Below are positions 40,473 to 48,970 of a stretch of DNA of 64,000 nt, piece after piece. Position numbers and translations under genes: made by a program. This stretch comes from Leisingera methylohalidivorans DSM 14336. GTDB lineage: Bacteria; Pseudomonadota; Alphaproteobacteria; Rhodobacterales; Rhodobacteraceae. Each line of letters opens with the position of its first letter. Position 1 is the first letter of the stretch. The notes beneath the pieces were generated by a model. The model was not told the origin of the DNA. It was given only the letters and a program-made list of their open reading frames with translations, and made no database searches. The stretch covers positions 1,700,371 to 1,764,370 of the forward strand of contig NC_023135.1 in assembly GCF_000511355.1 (NCBI RefSeq), read 5' to 3'.

Positions 40473-40991
40473 TTGACCCTTCCTGAGCTGACTGAGGATT
40501 GCAGCCGCTGCGCCGCCCTGTGCTGCCTCGCCTATCCTTTTAGGGCGCATGAAGACTTTGGCCTGCTCAAAGACGCCGACACGCCCTGCCCCAACCTTGG
40601 CCCGGATTTCCGCTGCACGATCCACGATGATCTGAAGCTGCGCGGCTTTGGCGGCTGCGTGGCCTATTCCTGCGCCGGCGCCGGCCAGCGGGTGACGCAA
40701 GAGTTGTTCGGCGGCGAAACCTGGCGCGATGATCCAGACCTGCTGCCGCATATGGCCTATGCCCTGCGGGTGCTGCGCCCCATCCACGAAGCCCTTCTGG
40801 TGCTGCAGGAGGCCGCCGCCCTGCCCCTGCCAGTGACGCTGCAAACCCGCTGCGCAGACCTGGCCGCATCGCTTTGCCCCGAAAACCCGGCCTCGGTCCG
40901 GGACTTTGAGGAAGACAGCGTGCAGAACGCCCTTGCCGCCCTGCCGGATTTTGTGGAAAGTCTGGCGCCCTTTGCGCAAGGCGGCAGTTAA
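40473..40991 (+). CDS. Cys-rich putative metal- or cluster-binding protein
   Basis: This 172-residue protein begins at a TTG behind GGGGA. Residues 10-67 hold eight cysteines in the order DCSRCAALCC (10, 13, 17, 18), PCPNL (39), FRC (48), GGC (62) and YSC (67). That pattern suggests a metal or Fe-S site. The same cysteine-rich block occurs, to my knowledge, at the N-terminus of some actinobacterial pentapeptide-repeat proteins, but no pentapeptide repeats follow here. The rest is helical. No function is known. It lies between purL and bolA on the same strand, next to the Fe-S related BolA/Grx pair. Confidence 0.75.
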   Translation: MTLPELTEDCSRCAALCCLAYPFRAHEDFGLLKDADTPCPNLGPDFRCTIHDDLKLRGFGGCVAYSCAGAGQRVTQELFGGETWRDDPDLLPHMAYALRVLRPIHEALLVLQEAAALPLPVTLQTRCADLAASLCPENPASVRDFEEDSVQNALAALPDFVESLAPFAQGGS

Positions 40992-41056
40992 TCCTGCTTG
41001 CAGAGGCCCCGGCAGCCACCTACATTTTTACCAAACAAGACAAAGGACTTCTCCGG

Positions 41057-41293
41057 ATGCCCATGCAAGCCCACGAAATCGAAGAACTGCTGCGCGAAAG
41101 CTTTCCCGACGCTGAAATCCAGGTGGCCGGCACCGACGGCGTGCATATGTCGGCGATGGTCGTCGATGAAAGCTTCCGCGGCAAGAACCGCGTCCAGCAG
41201 CAGCGCGCTGTCTATGCCGCGCTGAAAGGCAAGATGGACGGCCCCGACGGCGAGCTGCACGCGCTGGCGCTGACCACAAAAGCGCCGGAATAA
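41057..41293 (+). CDS. BolA family protein
   Basis: This 78-residue protein has the BolA fold: IEELLRESFPDAEIQV, then DGVHMSAMVVDESFRGKNRVQQQRAVYAALKG with the conserved FRGKxRxxQ(H)R turn. BolA proteins bind CGFS glutaredoxins through a shared [2Fe-2S] cluster and act in iron sensing or cluster delivery. The CGFS glutaredoxin gene follows 145 bases downstream, supporting that partnership. It belongs to the short YrbA/IbaG-like size class. Confidence 0.93.
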   Translation: MPMQAHEIEELLRESFPDAEIQVAGTDGVHMSAMVVDESFRGKNRVQQQRAVYAALKGKMDGPDGELHALALTTKAPE

Positions 41294-41437
41294 ACTGTTT
41301 GGGCTGGCTGCTTGGGTTGGCAGGAAATCAAGTTTCTCCGGCTGCGGCCCTTTTATTGCTGCCCATTGTGGCATATCTCGCGCTCAACGACTTTCTGCCG
41401 GACCCCCACGGCGGCACGACCAAAAGGACATGAACCA

Positions 41438-41800
41438 ATGACCGACGTAAAAACCCGCATCGACGAAACCGTCAAAGCCAGCGACGTAGTGCTCTTCATG
41501 AAAGGCACCAAGGAAATGCCCCAGTGCGGCTTCTCCTCACGCGTGGCCGGGGTTCTGAACTACATCGGCGTGGACTACACCGATGTGAACGTGCTGGCGG
41601 ATGAGGACATCCGCTCCGGCATCAAGGAATACTCCGACTGGCCGACAATCCCGCAGCTCTACATCAAGGGTGAGTTTGTGGGCGGCTGCGACATCATCAC
41701 CGAGATGACCCTGTCAGGCGAGCTGGACGGCATGTTCGATCAGAACGGCATTGCCTTCAACAAAGAGGCCGCCGACAAGATCCGCGAAGCCAACGGCTAA
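41438..41800 (+). CDS. grxD: Monothiol CGFS glutaredoxin (Grx4 type)
   Basis: This 120-residue glutaredoxin has the CGFS active site at 30-33 (PQCGFSSRV), with [19 protein letters not shown] for glutathione binding. Such proteins carry a glutathione-ligated [2Fe-2S] cluster and pass it to apo-proteins, often with BolA. I start at ATG 41438; the upstream frame has no family sequence. A strong terminator follows. Confidence 0.96.
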   Translation: MTDVKTRIDETVKASDVVLFMKGTKEMPQCGFSSRVAGVLNYIGVDYTDVNVLADEDIRSGIKEYSDWPTIPQLYIKGEFVGGCDIITEMTLSGELDGMFDQNGIAFNKEAADKIREANG

Positions 41801-41823
41801 AAGCTGAAGGCTCTTTTCATCAC

Positions 41824-41858
41824 AAAGGCCTGCCGCATTCTGTTGCGGCAGGCCTTTT
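41824..41858 (+). terminator. Intrinsic terminator after grxD
   Basis: AAAGGCCTGCCGCA and TGCGGCAGGCCTTT form a 14-bp stem with a 6-base loop. It also faces the end of the minus-strand RTX gene and can serve both. Confidence 0.9.
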
Positions 41859-41882
41859 ATGTTTGGTGAAGGGTGCGGGATT

Positions 41883-43052
41883 TTACGCCGCGTCGATCAA
41901 CATCAGATCATCGGCGGTAAAACTTCCGCCGGCCCCCTGCAGGCGGGCCACCACTTCACCTTGGTGCAGGATCAGCGCATCGCCGGTTTCCGCATCATCT
42001 TCAACGCTGTAGTCGTCCGCATCTACGGTTTCACTGCCATTATCAATAACCAGCTGAACCAGGTCTTCGCCCGGTGTGTAGTCGGTAATGGTGATCACAC
42101 CGTCTGCCTCCTGCGACACATACAGACCAAAGTCATCCTGACCTTCGCCACCGGTCCCGGTATCGCCGGCCCCCATCAGCAGGAAGTCATTGCCAGCGCC
42201 GCCATCCAGCGTATCCGCGCCGTCGTCCGCGGTGGAGAAGCCAACCCCCTCGAGCGTTGCACCCTCCTCCTGGTCACGCAGGCTGGCAACCTCTTCCGGC
42301 GTCAGGTCCCGCGTCAGGTTCACGCCGCTGAGGGCATCATTGCCGTCGCCGCCGTTCAGAACATCCGCGCCATCGCCGCCAATCAGATCGTCATCCCAGG
42401 CGCCGCCGTCCAGCGTATCGTCGCCATCGTCGCCGAACAGAACGTCAATGCCGCCATCGCCAGCCAGCGAGTCATTCCCGGCACCGCCATAGGCTATGTC
42501 GTGAAATTCGCCGCCAGAGACAGTGTCATTGCCGTCGCCGCCAAAGGCCACGTCTTTTCCTGAGCCGGCAATCAGCATGTCGTTTCCGATGCCGCCGGTC
42601 AGGCTGTCATAACCCAGGCCGCCAACCAGCATGTCGTCCCAATCACCGCCGTCCAGCGTATCGTTGCCGCCTTCACCAAAAACCGTGTCGAGGCCGCCTT
42701 CGCCGGACAGGAGGTCATTGCCGTTGCCGCCGTAAATCAGGTCATGGAACGCGCCGCCAGAGACGGTGTCGTTGCCGTCGCCTGCCAGGACGGTGTCTTT
42801 GCCCTCGCCGCCCGAGATCTGATCATTGCCGCCACCGGACTGCACCCGGTCGGCCCCGGTCCCTGCGTCCAGAAAATCGTCTTCATCCCCCAGGACCAGA
42901 TCATCCGGCCCGTCCGTTGCAAGGTTTCCCGGCAGTTCAGGTTCAGGGCTTTCATCAATGGGATCAGGCTCGGGCGCGTTATCATCGCCGTCATCAAGGC
43001 TGATCGCCAGGCCGGCAATTGCCAATGTGCTCAGAACAAGTGCACCAATCAT
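41883..43052 (-). CDS. Membrane-anchored RTX repeat protein
   Basis: This 389-residue acidic protein has an N-terminal hydrophobic segment (about 2-18, IGALVLSTLAIAGLAIS), then DDGDD and a Pro/Glu linker. RTX nonapeptides run from about 55 to 215 (GGGNDQISGGEGKD and many GGDGNDxxxGG units). A short helical insert (LTPEEVASLRDQEE) precedes the last repeats. The C-terminal domain contains GDALILHQGEVVARLQGAGG. Layout and C-terminus match the protein at 24476-25336, so they form one family. GGGGG precedes the start at ATTAAATG. A C9 tract lies about 50 bases upstream. Function unknown; calcium-binding cell-surface or periplasmic role is inferred. Confidence 0.85.
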   Translation of the reverse strand: MIGALVLSTLAIAGLAISLDDGDDNAPEPDPIDESPEPELPGNLATDGPDDLVLGDEDDFLDAGTGADRVQSGGGNDQISGGEGKDTVLAGDGNDTVSGGAFHDLIYGGNGNDLLSGEGGLDTVFGEGGNDTLDGGDWDDMLVGGLGYDSLTGGIGNDMLIAGSGKDVAFGGDGNDTVSGGEFHDIAYGGAGNDSLAGDGGIDVLFGDDGDDTLDGGAWDDDLIGGDGADVLNGGDGNDALSGVNLTRDLTPEEVASLRDQEEGATLEGVGFSTADDGADTLDGGAGNDFLLMGAGDTGTGGEGQDDFGLYVSQEADGVITITDYTPGEDLVQLVIDNGSETVDADDYSVEDDAETGDALILHQGEVVARLQGAGGSFTADDLMLIDAA

Positions 43053-43097
43053 TTAATCCCCCAAAGGTAGAAATCTTAAATTCAACACAACCTGACT

Positions 43098-43106
43098 GGG
43101 GGGGGG
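43098..43106 (-). repeat. C9 homopolymer in RTX gene upstream region
   Basis: Nine consecutive C on the minus strand (G9 on plus) sit 46-54 bases upstream of the RTX start, the longest G/C run I noticed in the window. Such tracts can slip and alter promoter spacing. Confidence 0.6.
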
Positions 43107-43237
43107 ATTCTTGAAATTGGTCCAGATTTTGTTGTGATTTTGCCAAAAATTTGCCGTAAACGGTTTATCCCCCGGAGGGAAACAATGGCCATCAGGCCTC
43201 CGCTTGTGTGCACGAACCGGCGGTGCTTCCGGCGGGG

Positions 43238-43462
43238 TCAGCCCGCAGTTGCGGATGCATCCGGATCGCGATGCAGTTCGAACAGGTCCTTGCCGCTGCC
43301 TGCATTGATGCTGCCGGCTTCATCGCCAAGCTGCAGGCGGTCGGACTTTTCCCTGGGCTCCGTCTCCGGCAGGTCCTCTTCCGGCTGCGGCAGGCCGATG
43401 TCACACGCGCTCGCCGAGGCCCCTGCCAGCAGCAAAACTGCCAGGATCAATGCTTCGTACAT
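43238..43462 (-). CDS. Small RTX-like membrane protein, probable remnant or miniature relative
   Basis: This is a 74-residue frame starting MYEALILAVLLLAGASASA, a hydrophobic N-terminus, followed by an acidic Pro/Glu linker. SDRLQLGDEAGSINAGSGKDLF then aligns with PDDLVLGDEDDFLDAGTGADRV at the same place in the neighbouring RTX protein. Only that one degenerate repeat remains before the stop. GTGGAG lies ten bases before the ATG; a GTG start five codons earlier is possible. The start lies 15 bases beyond the last base pair of the 6S RNA candidate. It could be a truncated duplicate or a genuine short form. Confidence 0.55.
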   Translation of the reverse strand: MYEALILAVLLLAGASASACDIGLPQPEEDLPETEPREKSDRLQLGDEAGSINAGSGKDLFELHRDPDASATAG

Positions 43463-43476
43463 TCTGCGCTGCTCCA

Positions 43477-43633
43477 CTGCGTCAGGACTTCTTCCCTGGC
43501 GGTGAAATTATCGCAGACGGCCGCCGCGGACGCGCGCCCGGCAGCCCGGCTGCAGCAATAACAGTGTTTCCGCGGCGCCGGCAAAGACCGGAAAACCAAC
43601 AAGATTCTGCCGATTTCCCTCGCCCCTGCGCAG
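43477..43633 (-). ncRNA. ssrS: 6S RNA candidate
   Basis: About 157 bases directly after zapA fold into one long rod. Six nested paired blocks, from outside in, are CTGCG/CGCAG, CAGG/CCTG, GGCG/CGCC, GAAAT/ATTTC, GCAGA/TCTGC and GCCGCGGA/TCCGCGGC, 31 base pairs in all. A large asymmetric internal loop lies between the fifth and sixth blocks. A hairpin GCAGC/GCTGC lies in the apical region. A closing stem, central bubble and terminal stem are the hallmarks of 6S RNA, which binds RNA polymerase holoenzyme in stationary phase. Location next to zapA is the classic ssrS place in proteobacteria. No primary-sequence match was tested. Ends are approximate. Confidence 0.68.
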
Positions 43634-43640
43634 GCGCCGG

Positions 43641-43670
43641 CCAATCTCAAACGGGCCAATCTCAAACGGC
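43641..43670 (-). repeat. 15-bp tandem duplication over the zapA stop
   Basis: GTTTGAGATTGGCCC is followed at once by a near-identical copy (GTTTGAGATTGGCCG) on minus. The first copy contains the zapA stop codon TGA, so a second in-frame TGA follows five codons later. It appears to be a recent slippage duplication between zapA and the 6S RNA. Confidence 0.7.
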
Positions 43671-44063
43671 CGGCTGGGCCTTTTCTTCGATTTCCTGCGC
43701 CAGCGCCTCGGTCCGGGCGGCCAGTTCGGCCAGGCTCTCGGTGACCTGCGGCGGCACGATCGGAACTTCGATCCGCTCGGGCTCCGGTGCCGGCATGGCG
43801 CGCAGATCCGCCAGTTCCTGGTCGCGTTCGGCCAGCACGGCCTCAACCTCCCTGATCCGGTCTTCGACCGCGGCGGTCTTGTCGGCCAGCATCAGGCCGG
43901 CCATCAGCAGCATCCGCGCTTCGGGCATCCGGCCGATCTGGTCCGACAGCACCTGCGCCTCGTCATCCAGCATCTTGGCAGCAGAATGCAGATAGCTTTC
44001 CTCGCCTTCCTGGCAGGAGACCTCAAAGCCGCGGCCGCCGATCATTATGGTCACTTCCGGCAT
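43662..44063 (-). CDS. zapA: Cell division protein ZapA
   Basis: ZapA binds FtsZ and bundles protofilaments in the Z ring. The 133-residue protein has the ZapA head (VTIMIGGRGFEVSCQEGEESYLHSAAKMLDDEA) and the helix ARMLLMAGLMLADKTAAVEDRIREVEA leading into a coiled coil. A longer C-terminal tail than in E. coli is usual in alphaproteobacteria. Its start overlaps the upstream coiled-coil gene by one base (TGATG). Confidence 0.95.
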   Translation of the reverse strand: MPEVTIMIGGRGFEVSCQEGEESYLHSAAKMLDDEAQVLSDQIGRMPEARMLLMAGLMLADKTAAVEDRIREVEAVLAERDQELADLRAMPAPEPERIEVPIVPPQVTESLAELAARTEALAQEIEEKAQPAV

Positions 44064-44896
44064 CAGACTTCCTCCCCTTCCGGCAGGTTGCGGGCATTGG
44101 CCAACAGCGGCTCCAGCCTGGCCAGCACCGCGTTGACCTGGGCCTGGTCACTGGCCTGGGCTGCACGCAGGCCTTCGATCTCGGCTTCCATTGCAGTGTT
44201 GATCAGCCCGGCATCACCCAGGCTCTGGGCATTTGCGTCGCGCAGCGCGCTGTTCAAGGCCCGCAGCTCCTCGTTGGCCTGGCGCAACTGCTGCAGTTCG
44301 GCATCGAGCCGCAGCAGGGTTTCATTCTGGCGTTCAATCTCCGCGCCCATGTCCTGGGCCGGGGCCGCATCCGCCGGTGCTGCCGCAGAAAGCGATGCGT
44401 CTTCCAGCTGGGCCTTCAGGCTGTCATTGGCCGCCCGGGCCTCCGCAAGCTGCTCCTCCAGCGCTTCCTTGTCGCTGGCGGCGGTATTGGCCGCGGCCTC
44501 CAGCTCGCCCTTAAGACGCGCAATTTCGCTGCGCAGGGCTTCCTTTTCCGCCGGATCTCCGGCTTCGTTGCGCAACAGCTGCAGTTCGGCTTCCATCGCC
44601 GCCACATCTTCGCTTCCGGCGGGCGCCTGGTTTTCAGCCTCCTGCAGACGTGCGCGCAGCACCCTTACCCGCTCTTCCAGCTGCGCATTGGCAAGCTTTT
44701 CTTCTTCCAGCGCCTGTTCAATTTCAGCTGTTGCCGCACCAGCCGCCGCCGCCTCCGCCGCTCTGGCGGCCTCTGCCGCGGCCTCAACGGCCTTGACCTT
44801 ATCCGCTTCGCGCGCGTCCTGCAGTGCGGCCGAGCCGGCGCTGATACGCTCAAGCGCGGCCTGAATGCGGCCTTGCAATTCTTCAATCTGGTTCAT
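44063..44896 (-). CDS. zauP: Coiled-coil protein encoded upstream of zapA (ZauP-like)
   Basis: This 277-residue protein is almost wholly coiled coil (IEELQGRIQAALERI, LEEEKLANAQLEERVRVLRARLQEAE, QNETLLRLDAELQQLRQANEEL). It contains Ala-rich stretches and has no membrane segment. Position directly upstream of zapA with a one-base overlap matches ZauP of Caulobacter, which works with ZapA to focus the Z ring. Sequence conservation of ZauP is low, so the assignment rests on context and coiled-coil character. Confidence 0.75.
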   Translation of the reverse strand: MNQIEELQGRIQAALERISAGSAALQDAREADKVKAVEAAAEAARAAEAAAAGAATAEIEQALEEEKLANAQLEERVRVLRARLQEAENQAPAGSEDVAAMEAELQLLRNEAGDPAEKEALRSEIARLKGELEAAANTAASDKEALEEQLAEARAANDSLKAQLEDASLSAAAPADAAPAQDMGAEIERQNETLLRLDAELQQLRQANEELRALNSALRDANAQSLGDAGLINTAMEAEIEGLRAAQASDQAQVNAVLARLEPLLANARNLPEGEEV

Positions 44897-45116
44897 GCCT
44901 GTCCCTCACCCGTCCACATCAGTGCCATATTCTTTCCGGCGCCCGCGCGAATCGCGCATCTGCCGCCGACATGGGCCAGTTCTTCCCTTTCAGGGATAAA
45001 ACACCCCCCCTTGTCTTTCAACCACTTGCCGCGCCAACTTCGCGCAACATAGCAGACATGCGCGCAACCATGCTTGATCTTTGCGGCATCGCTGTTATTG
45101 AGCGCAGCAATTGCCT

Positions 45117-45124
45117 GTTAACGC
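45117..45124 (+). promoter_or_regulatory. GTTAACGC half-site upstream of tkt
   Basis: GTTAACGCCA ends 14 bases before the tkt start and matches one of the half-sites upstream of gap (GTTAACGCCA at 49003). It is a possible site of a LacI-type central-carbon regulator; a single half-site is weak evidence on its own. Confidence 0.35.
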
Positions 45125-45139
45125 CAAAGGACGATCCAA

Positions 45140-47161
45140 GTGGACCTGACAGCCCTGCGCACCGCCAATCCCGACCATTGGAACAAGGCCGCCGCCATTC
45201 GCGCGCTGGCACTGGACGCCGTCGCCGCCGCCAATTCCGGCCACACCGGCATGCCGATCGGCATGGCCGACGTGGCGACCGTGCTGTTTGAAAAGCACCT
45301 CAAATTCGATGCCTCCAACCCGAAGTGGCCGGACCGCGACCGCTTCATCCTGTCGGCGGGCCACGGCTCGATGCTGATTTATGCGCTGCTCTATCTGTCC
45401 GGCGACAAACAGGTGACGCTTGATCAGATCAAGAACTTCCGCCAGACCGGCGCGATCACCGCGGGCCATCCGGAAAACTTCCTGATCGACGCGGTCGAGG
45501 TCACCACCGGGCCGCTCGGCCAGGGCCTCTCCAACGCTGTCGGCTTTGCCATGGCCGAGGAAATGCAGCGCGCCCATTACGGCAAGAAGGTCGTCGATCA
45601 CCACACCTATGTGATCGCAGGCGACGGCTGCCTGATGGAAGGCATCAGCCAGGAGGCCATCGGCCTGGCCGGCCGCCACCAGCTGGGCAAGCTGATCGTG
45701 TTCTGGGACAATAACAACATCACCATCGACGGCACGGTTGAGCTCAGCGACCGCACCAACCAGGTGCAGCGCTTCAAGGCCTCCGGCTGGCAGGTGCTGG
45801 AAATCGACGGCCACGACCCCAAGGCCATCGACGAGGCGATCACCGCCGCCAAGAAGTCCAAGAAACCCTCGATGATTGCCTGCAAGACCCATATTGCCCT
45901 GGGCCATGCCGCGCAGGACACCTCCAAAGGCCACGGCGCGCTGACCGACCAGGACCAGCTGCAGGCGGCCAAGGATGCCTATGGCTGGACCAGCGGCCCC
46001 TTCGAAGTGCCGGCGGATATCAAATCCCAGTGGGAAGAAATCGGCGCCCGCGGCAAGACCGAGCGCGAAGCCTGGGAAGCCCGCTTTGCCGAGCTGTCCT
46101 CGCAAAAACAGGACCGTTTCAACCGCGCCTACAGCCTGGACGCCCCCAAGAAGCTGTCCGCCACCATCAAGGCGCTGAAAAAGCAGGCGTCCGAGACCCA
46201 GCCCAAGGTTGCCACCCGCAAGTCTTCGGAAATGGCGCTGGAAGTGATCAACCCGATCATGCCGGAAACCGTGGGCGGCTCTGCTGACCTGACCGGATCC
46301 AACAACACCAAGACCGGCGATCTGGGCATGTTCGACACCGACAACCGCAAAGGGCGTTACGTCTATTGGGGTATCCGCGAGCATGGCATGGCCGCGGCGA
46401 TGAACGGCATGGTGCTGCACGGCGGCGTGCGCGCTTACGGCGGCACCTTCTTCTGCTTCACCGACTATGCCCGCCCGGCAATGCGCCTGGCCGCCCTGTC
46501 GAAGATCCCGACCGTGTTCGTGATGACCCACGATTCAATCGGTGTCGGCGAAGACGGCCCGACCCACCAGCCGGTCGAACACCTGGCGATCTGCCGCGCC
46601 ACCCCGAACACCTATGTGTTCCGCCCCGCCGACACCGTGGAAACCGCCGAGGCCTGGGAAATTGCCCTCACCTCCAAGGAGACCCCGTCGGTGCTGGCGC
46701 TGACCCGTCAGAACCTGCCGACCGTCCGGACCGAGCACAAGCTCAGCAACATGGTCGAAAAAGGCGCCTATGTGCTGGCCGAGGCCGAGAACAAGCGCCA
46801 GGTGATCCTGATCGCCACCGGTTCTGAAGTCTCTGTCGCAATGGACGCCAAGGCCAAGCTGGAAGCCGAGGGCATCGGCACCCGTGTGGTCTCCATGCCC
46901 TGCATGGAGCTGTTTGCCGAGCAGGACGAAGCCTACCGCCGCAAGGTGCTGCCCGCAGGCCCGATCCGCGTCGGCATCGAGGCCGCTGTCCGTGACGGCG
47001 GCTGGGACCGCTGGCTGCTGGGCGAGCGCGGCCAGGAGAAAAAGGCCGGTTTTGTCGGCATGGACCGCTTCGGCGCCTCAGCCCCGGCAGGCGAGCTGTT
47101 CGAGCGCTTCGGCATCACCGCCGAGGGTACCGTCGCCAAGGTGAAAGAGCTGCTGGGCTAA
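45140..47161 (+). CDS. tkt: Transketolase
   Basis: This TPP enzyme moves two-carbon units between sugar phosphates in the pentose phosphate and Calvin-type pathways. The 673-residue protein has [43 protein letters not shown] and the TPP motif [13 protein letters not shown]...WDNNNI. The pyrimidine-domain segments [19 protein letters not shown] and [18 protein letters not shown] are also present. The start is GTG, with AAGGA upstream. It stands alone, divergent from zauP. Confidence 0.97.
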   Translation: MDLTALRTANPDHWNKAAAIRALALDAVAAANSGHTGMPIGMADVATVLFEKHLKFDASNPKWPDRDRFILSAGHGSMLIYALLYLSGDKQVTLDQIKNFRQTGAITAGHPENFLIDAVEVTTGPLGQGLSNAVGFAMAEEMQRAHYGKKVVDHHTYVIAGDGCLMEGISQEAIGLAGRHQLGKLIVFWDNNNITIDGTVELSDRTNQVQRFKASGWQVLEIDGHDPKAIDEAITAAKKSKKPSMIACKTHIALGHAAQDTSKGHGALTDQDQLQAAKDAYGWTSGPFEVPADIKSQWEEIGARGKTEREAWEARFAELSSQKQDRFNRAYSLDAPKKLSATIKALKKQASETQPKVATRKSSEMALEVINPIMPETVGGSADLTGSNNTKTGDLGMFDTDNRKGRYVYWGIREHGMAAAMNGMVLHGGVRAYGGTFFCFTDYARPAMRLAALSKIPTVFVMTHDSIGVGEDGPTHQPVEHLAICRATPNTYVFRPADTVETAEAWEIALTSKETPSVLALTRQNLPTVRTEHKLSNMVEKGAYVLAEAENKRQVILIATGSEVSVAMDAKAKLEAEGIGTRVVSMPCMELFAEQDEAYRRKVLPAGPIRVGIEAAVRDGGWDRWLLGERGQEKKAGFVGMDRFGASAPAGELFERFGITAEGTVAKVKELLG

Positions 47162-47196
47162 GGCAAACGCACTTCCCGCAACGAAAGAAATTCTTC

Positions 47197-47220
47197 ATGG
47201 GCGCCCCCGGGCGCCCATTT
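47197..47220. terminator. Bidirectional terminator between tkt and ankyrin gene
   Basis: ATGGGCGCCC and GGGCGCCCAT form a 10-bp palindromic stem, with TTT on plus and A-rich sequence before it, so it can serve both converging genes. Confidence 0.75.
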
Positions 47221-47232
47221 TCATTTCGCCGT

Positions 47233-47793
47233 CTATTGGGTTTTGGCTTCCTTCAGCACGTGAAATTCAGGTGACTCCAAAACCTGGGTATTGTTTCCCA
47301 CCAGGTCAAAAGGCGTTTCCCCCATGTCATTTGTGGCGCCTGGATCAGCGCCGGCCTCCAGCAGAACGCGGATGATTTCGGGCCGTCCCCATTTTGCGAC
47401 TCCATGCAGCGGTGTCCAGTTGTTGGCGGTCCGTGCATTCGGATCAGCGCCAGCCTTTAGCAATACGACAACATTCTCAGGACTGCCGGCGGCGGTGACA
47501 AAGTGGATCGGTTTACGGTCAAGACTGTCAGGTGCCGAAACAACAGCGCCCGCGGCGATAAGGGCGCGGATCGTGTCCGCGCTGGCAGCGCCAGCGAAAT
47601 GCAATGGCGACCGCCCCATTGGATCCTTGCCGTTCACATCTTCACCTTCGGCAACCAGCTGCTCAACCGAGGCCGGAGTTGCAGTCTCGTAAAACTCCGC
47701 ATCGCACAGAACCCCGCAGGGCCCGGCGGCTAGCGCCGGCAAGGCGCTGGCGCTGGCGCTAAAGACAAAAACACTCAGCATCAAATTTTTCAC
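47233..47793 (-). CDS. Exported ankyrin-repeat protein
   Basis: This 186-residue protein has a signal peptide (VKNLMLSVFVFSASASALPALA, cleavage near 24) and a short Cys-containing segment (GPCGVLCDAEF). Four ankyrin repeats follow (GRSPLHFAGAASADTIRALIAAGA, RKPIHFVTAAGSPENVVVLLKAGADPN, NWTPLHGVAKWGRPEIIRVLLEAGADPG, GETPFDL). I chose a GTG start behind GGAGAGGG; the longer frame has no signal-peptide logic. Ankyrin repeats mediate protein contacts; the partner is unknown. A periplasmic location is inferred. Confidence 0.8.
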   Translation of the reverse strand: MKNLMLSVFVFSASASALPALAAGPCGVLCDAEFYETATPASVEQLVAEGEDVNGKDPMGRSPLHFAGAASADTIRALIAAGAVVSAPDSLDRKPIHFVTAAGSPENVVVLLKAGADPNARTANNWTPLHGVAKWGRPEIIRVLLEAGADPGATNDMGETPFDLVGNNTQVLESPEFHVLKEAKTQ

Positions 47794-47928
47794 AGCAGAC
47801 CCTCTCCAGACACAGATAGCAGAAAAGCAGCGGATCAGGCGGCTAACCGCCTCCGGTATGACCCGCTGTCTGTCTGTTATTTGATCCCGCAAGGGTTACG
47901 AGAGGGTAAACGCCGAGCCGGATTCGGT

Positions 47929-48903
47929 TTAAGAACGGTCAGTCTTTTGGCCTGCAATACCCCGCCATGCAGGGGCAACCACCTTGGTTGCCAGCGGGAT
48001 CAGCAGCAGCCCCAGTGCCACACCGAACACCCCGTCCATCGTTGCCTTAGCCGTCCACTCGGCAAAGCCGGACCAGCCCGCAGGCACCGCGTGGCCGATT
48101 GCATAAGCCCAATCGTGGATGTGGTGCCCCAGCCAGCCAAAGCCCAGAACCTCCAGCCCGTGGATAATGATGGAGCCGCCCACCCACAGCATCGCCGCGG
48201 TGCCGACCACGGACAGGATCTTCATCAGCACCGGCATGAACTTCACCAGCCCGCGCCCCAGCCCGCGGCCGGTTGAGGTATAGGCGTTCTGCGCCAGATA
48301 AAGGCCCACATCATCCATTTTCACGATCAGCGCGACCGAGCCGTAAACCGCCAGCGTCACCCCGATGGCCACCACCGCCAGGGTCGCCGCCTGCATCCAG
48401 ACATTCGGCGCCTCGATGGCGGCCAGCGCGATGGTCATGATCTCGGCGGACAGAATGAAGTCGGTCTTGATGGCGCCCTTGATCTTCTGCTCTTCCAGAT
48501 GGCCGGGATCCTTGATGCTCATATCTTCGTCAATGGCGTGGCTGACATGCGGAAACAGCACGTGAAAGATCTTCTCGGCCCCTTCAAAACACAGATAGCA
48601 CCCGCCCAGCATCAACAGCGGCGTGATCAGCCAGGGGGCAAAGTTCGCCAGCAGCATCGCCACCGGCATCAGCAGGATCAGCTTGTTGAACAGCGAGCCG
48701 CGGGTGATGCGCCAGATGATCGGCAGCTCCCGCGCAGGCGCAAAGCCCTGCAGGTATTTGGGTGTCACCGCGGCATCGTCGATGATCACGCCGGCCGTCT
48801 TGGCTCCGGCCTTGCCAGCCGCCGCCGCCACATCATCGACCGAGGCCGCCGCCACCTTGGCGATCCCCGCAACGTCATCCAGTAGCGCCAGCAAACCGCT
48901 CAT
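47929..48903 (-). CDS. DUF808 family inner-membrane protein (YedI-like)
   Basis: This 324-residue membrane protein of the DUF808 family starts MSGLLALLDDVAGIAKVAAASVDDVAAAAGKAGAKTAGVIIDDAAVTP. It has several hydrophobic helices (LILLMPVAMLLANFAPWLITPLLMLGG, ILSAEIMTIALAAI, AATLAVVAIGVTLAVYGSVALIV). Function is unknown; transport is often assumed. I start at ATG 48903; the upstream extension is not conserved-looking and runs into the gap promoter region. Confidence 0.9.
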   Translation of the reverse strand: MSGLLALLDDVAGIAKVAAASVDDVAAAAGKAGAKTAGVIIDDAAVTPKYLQGFAPARELPIIWRITRGSLFNKLILLMPVAMLLANFAPWLITPLLMLGGCYLCFEGAEKIFHVLFPHVSHAIDEDMSIKDPGHLEEQKIKGAIKTDFILSAEIMTIALAAIEAPNVWMQAATLAVVAIGVTLAVYGSVALIVKMDDVGLYLAQNAYTSTGRGLGRGLVKFMPVLMKILSVVGTAAMLWVGGSIIIHGLEVLGFGWLGHHIHDWAYAIGHAVPAGWSGFAEWTAKATMDGVFGVALGLLLIPLATKVVAPAWRGIAGQKTDRS

Positions 48904-48970
48904 GCCAAATCCCTTAATCCCTGTCCGCCTATGGCTGGCAATCTGCCCGCTTCCGGCGCCCGCCGCAAGC

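Noticed and set aside
45095..46531. 478-residue minus-strand frame opposite tkt
   Set aside because: Antisense shadow of a complete transketolase.
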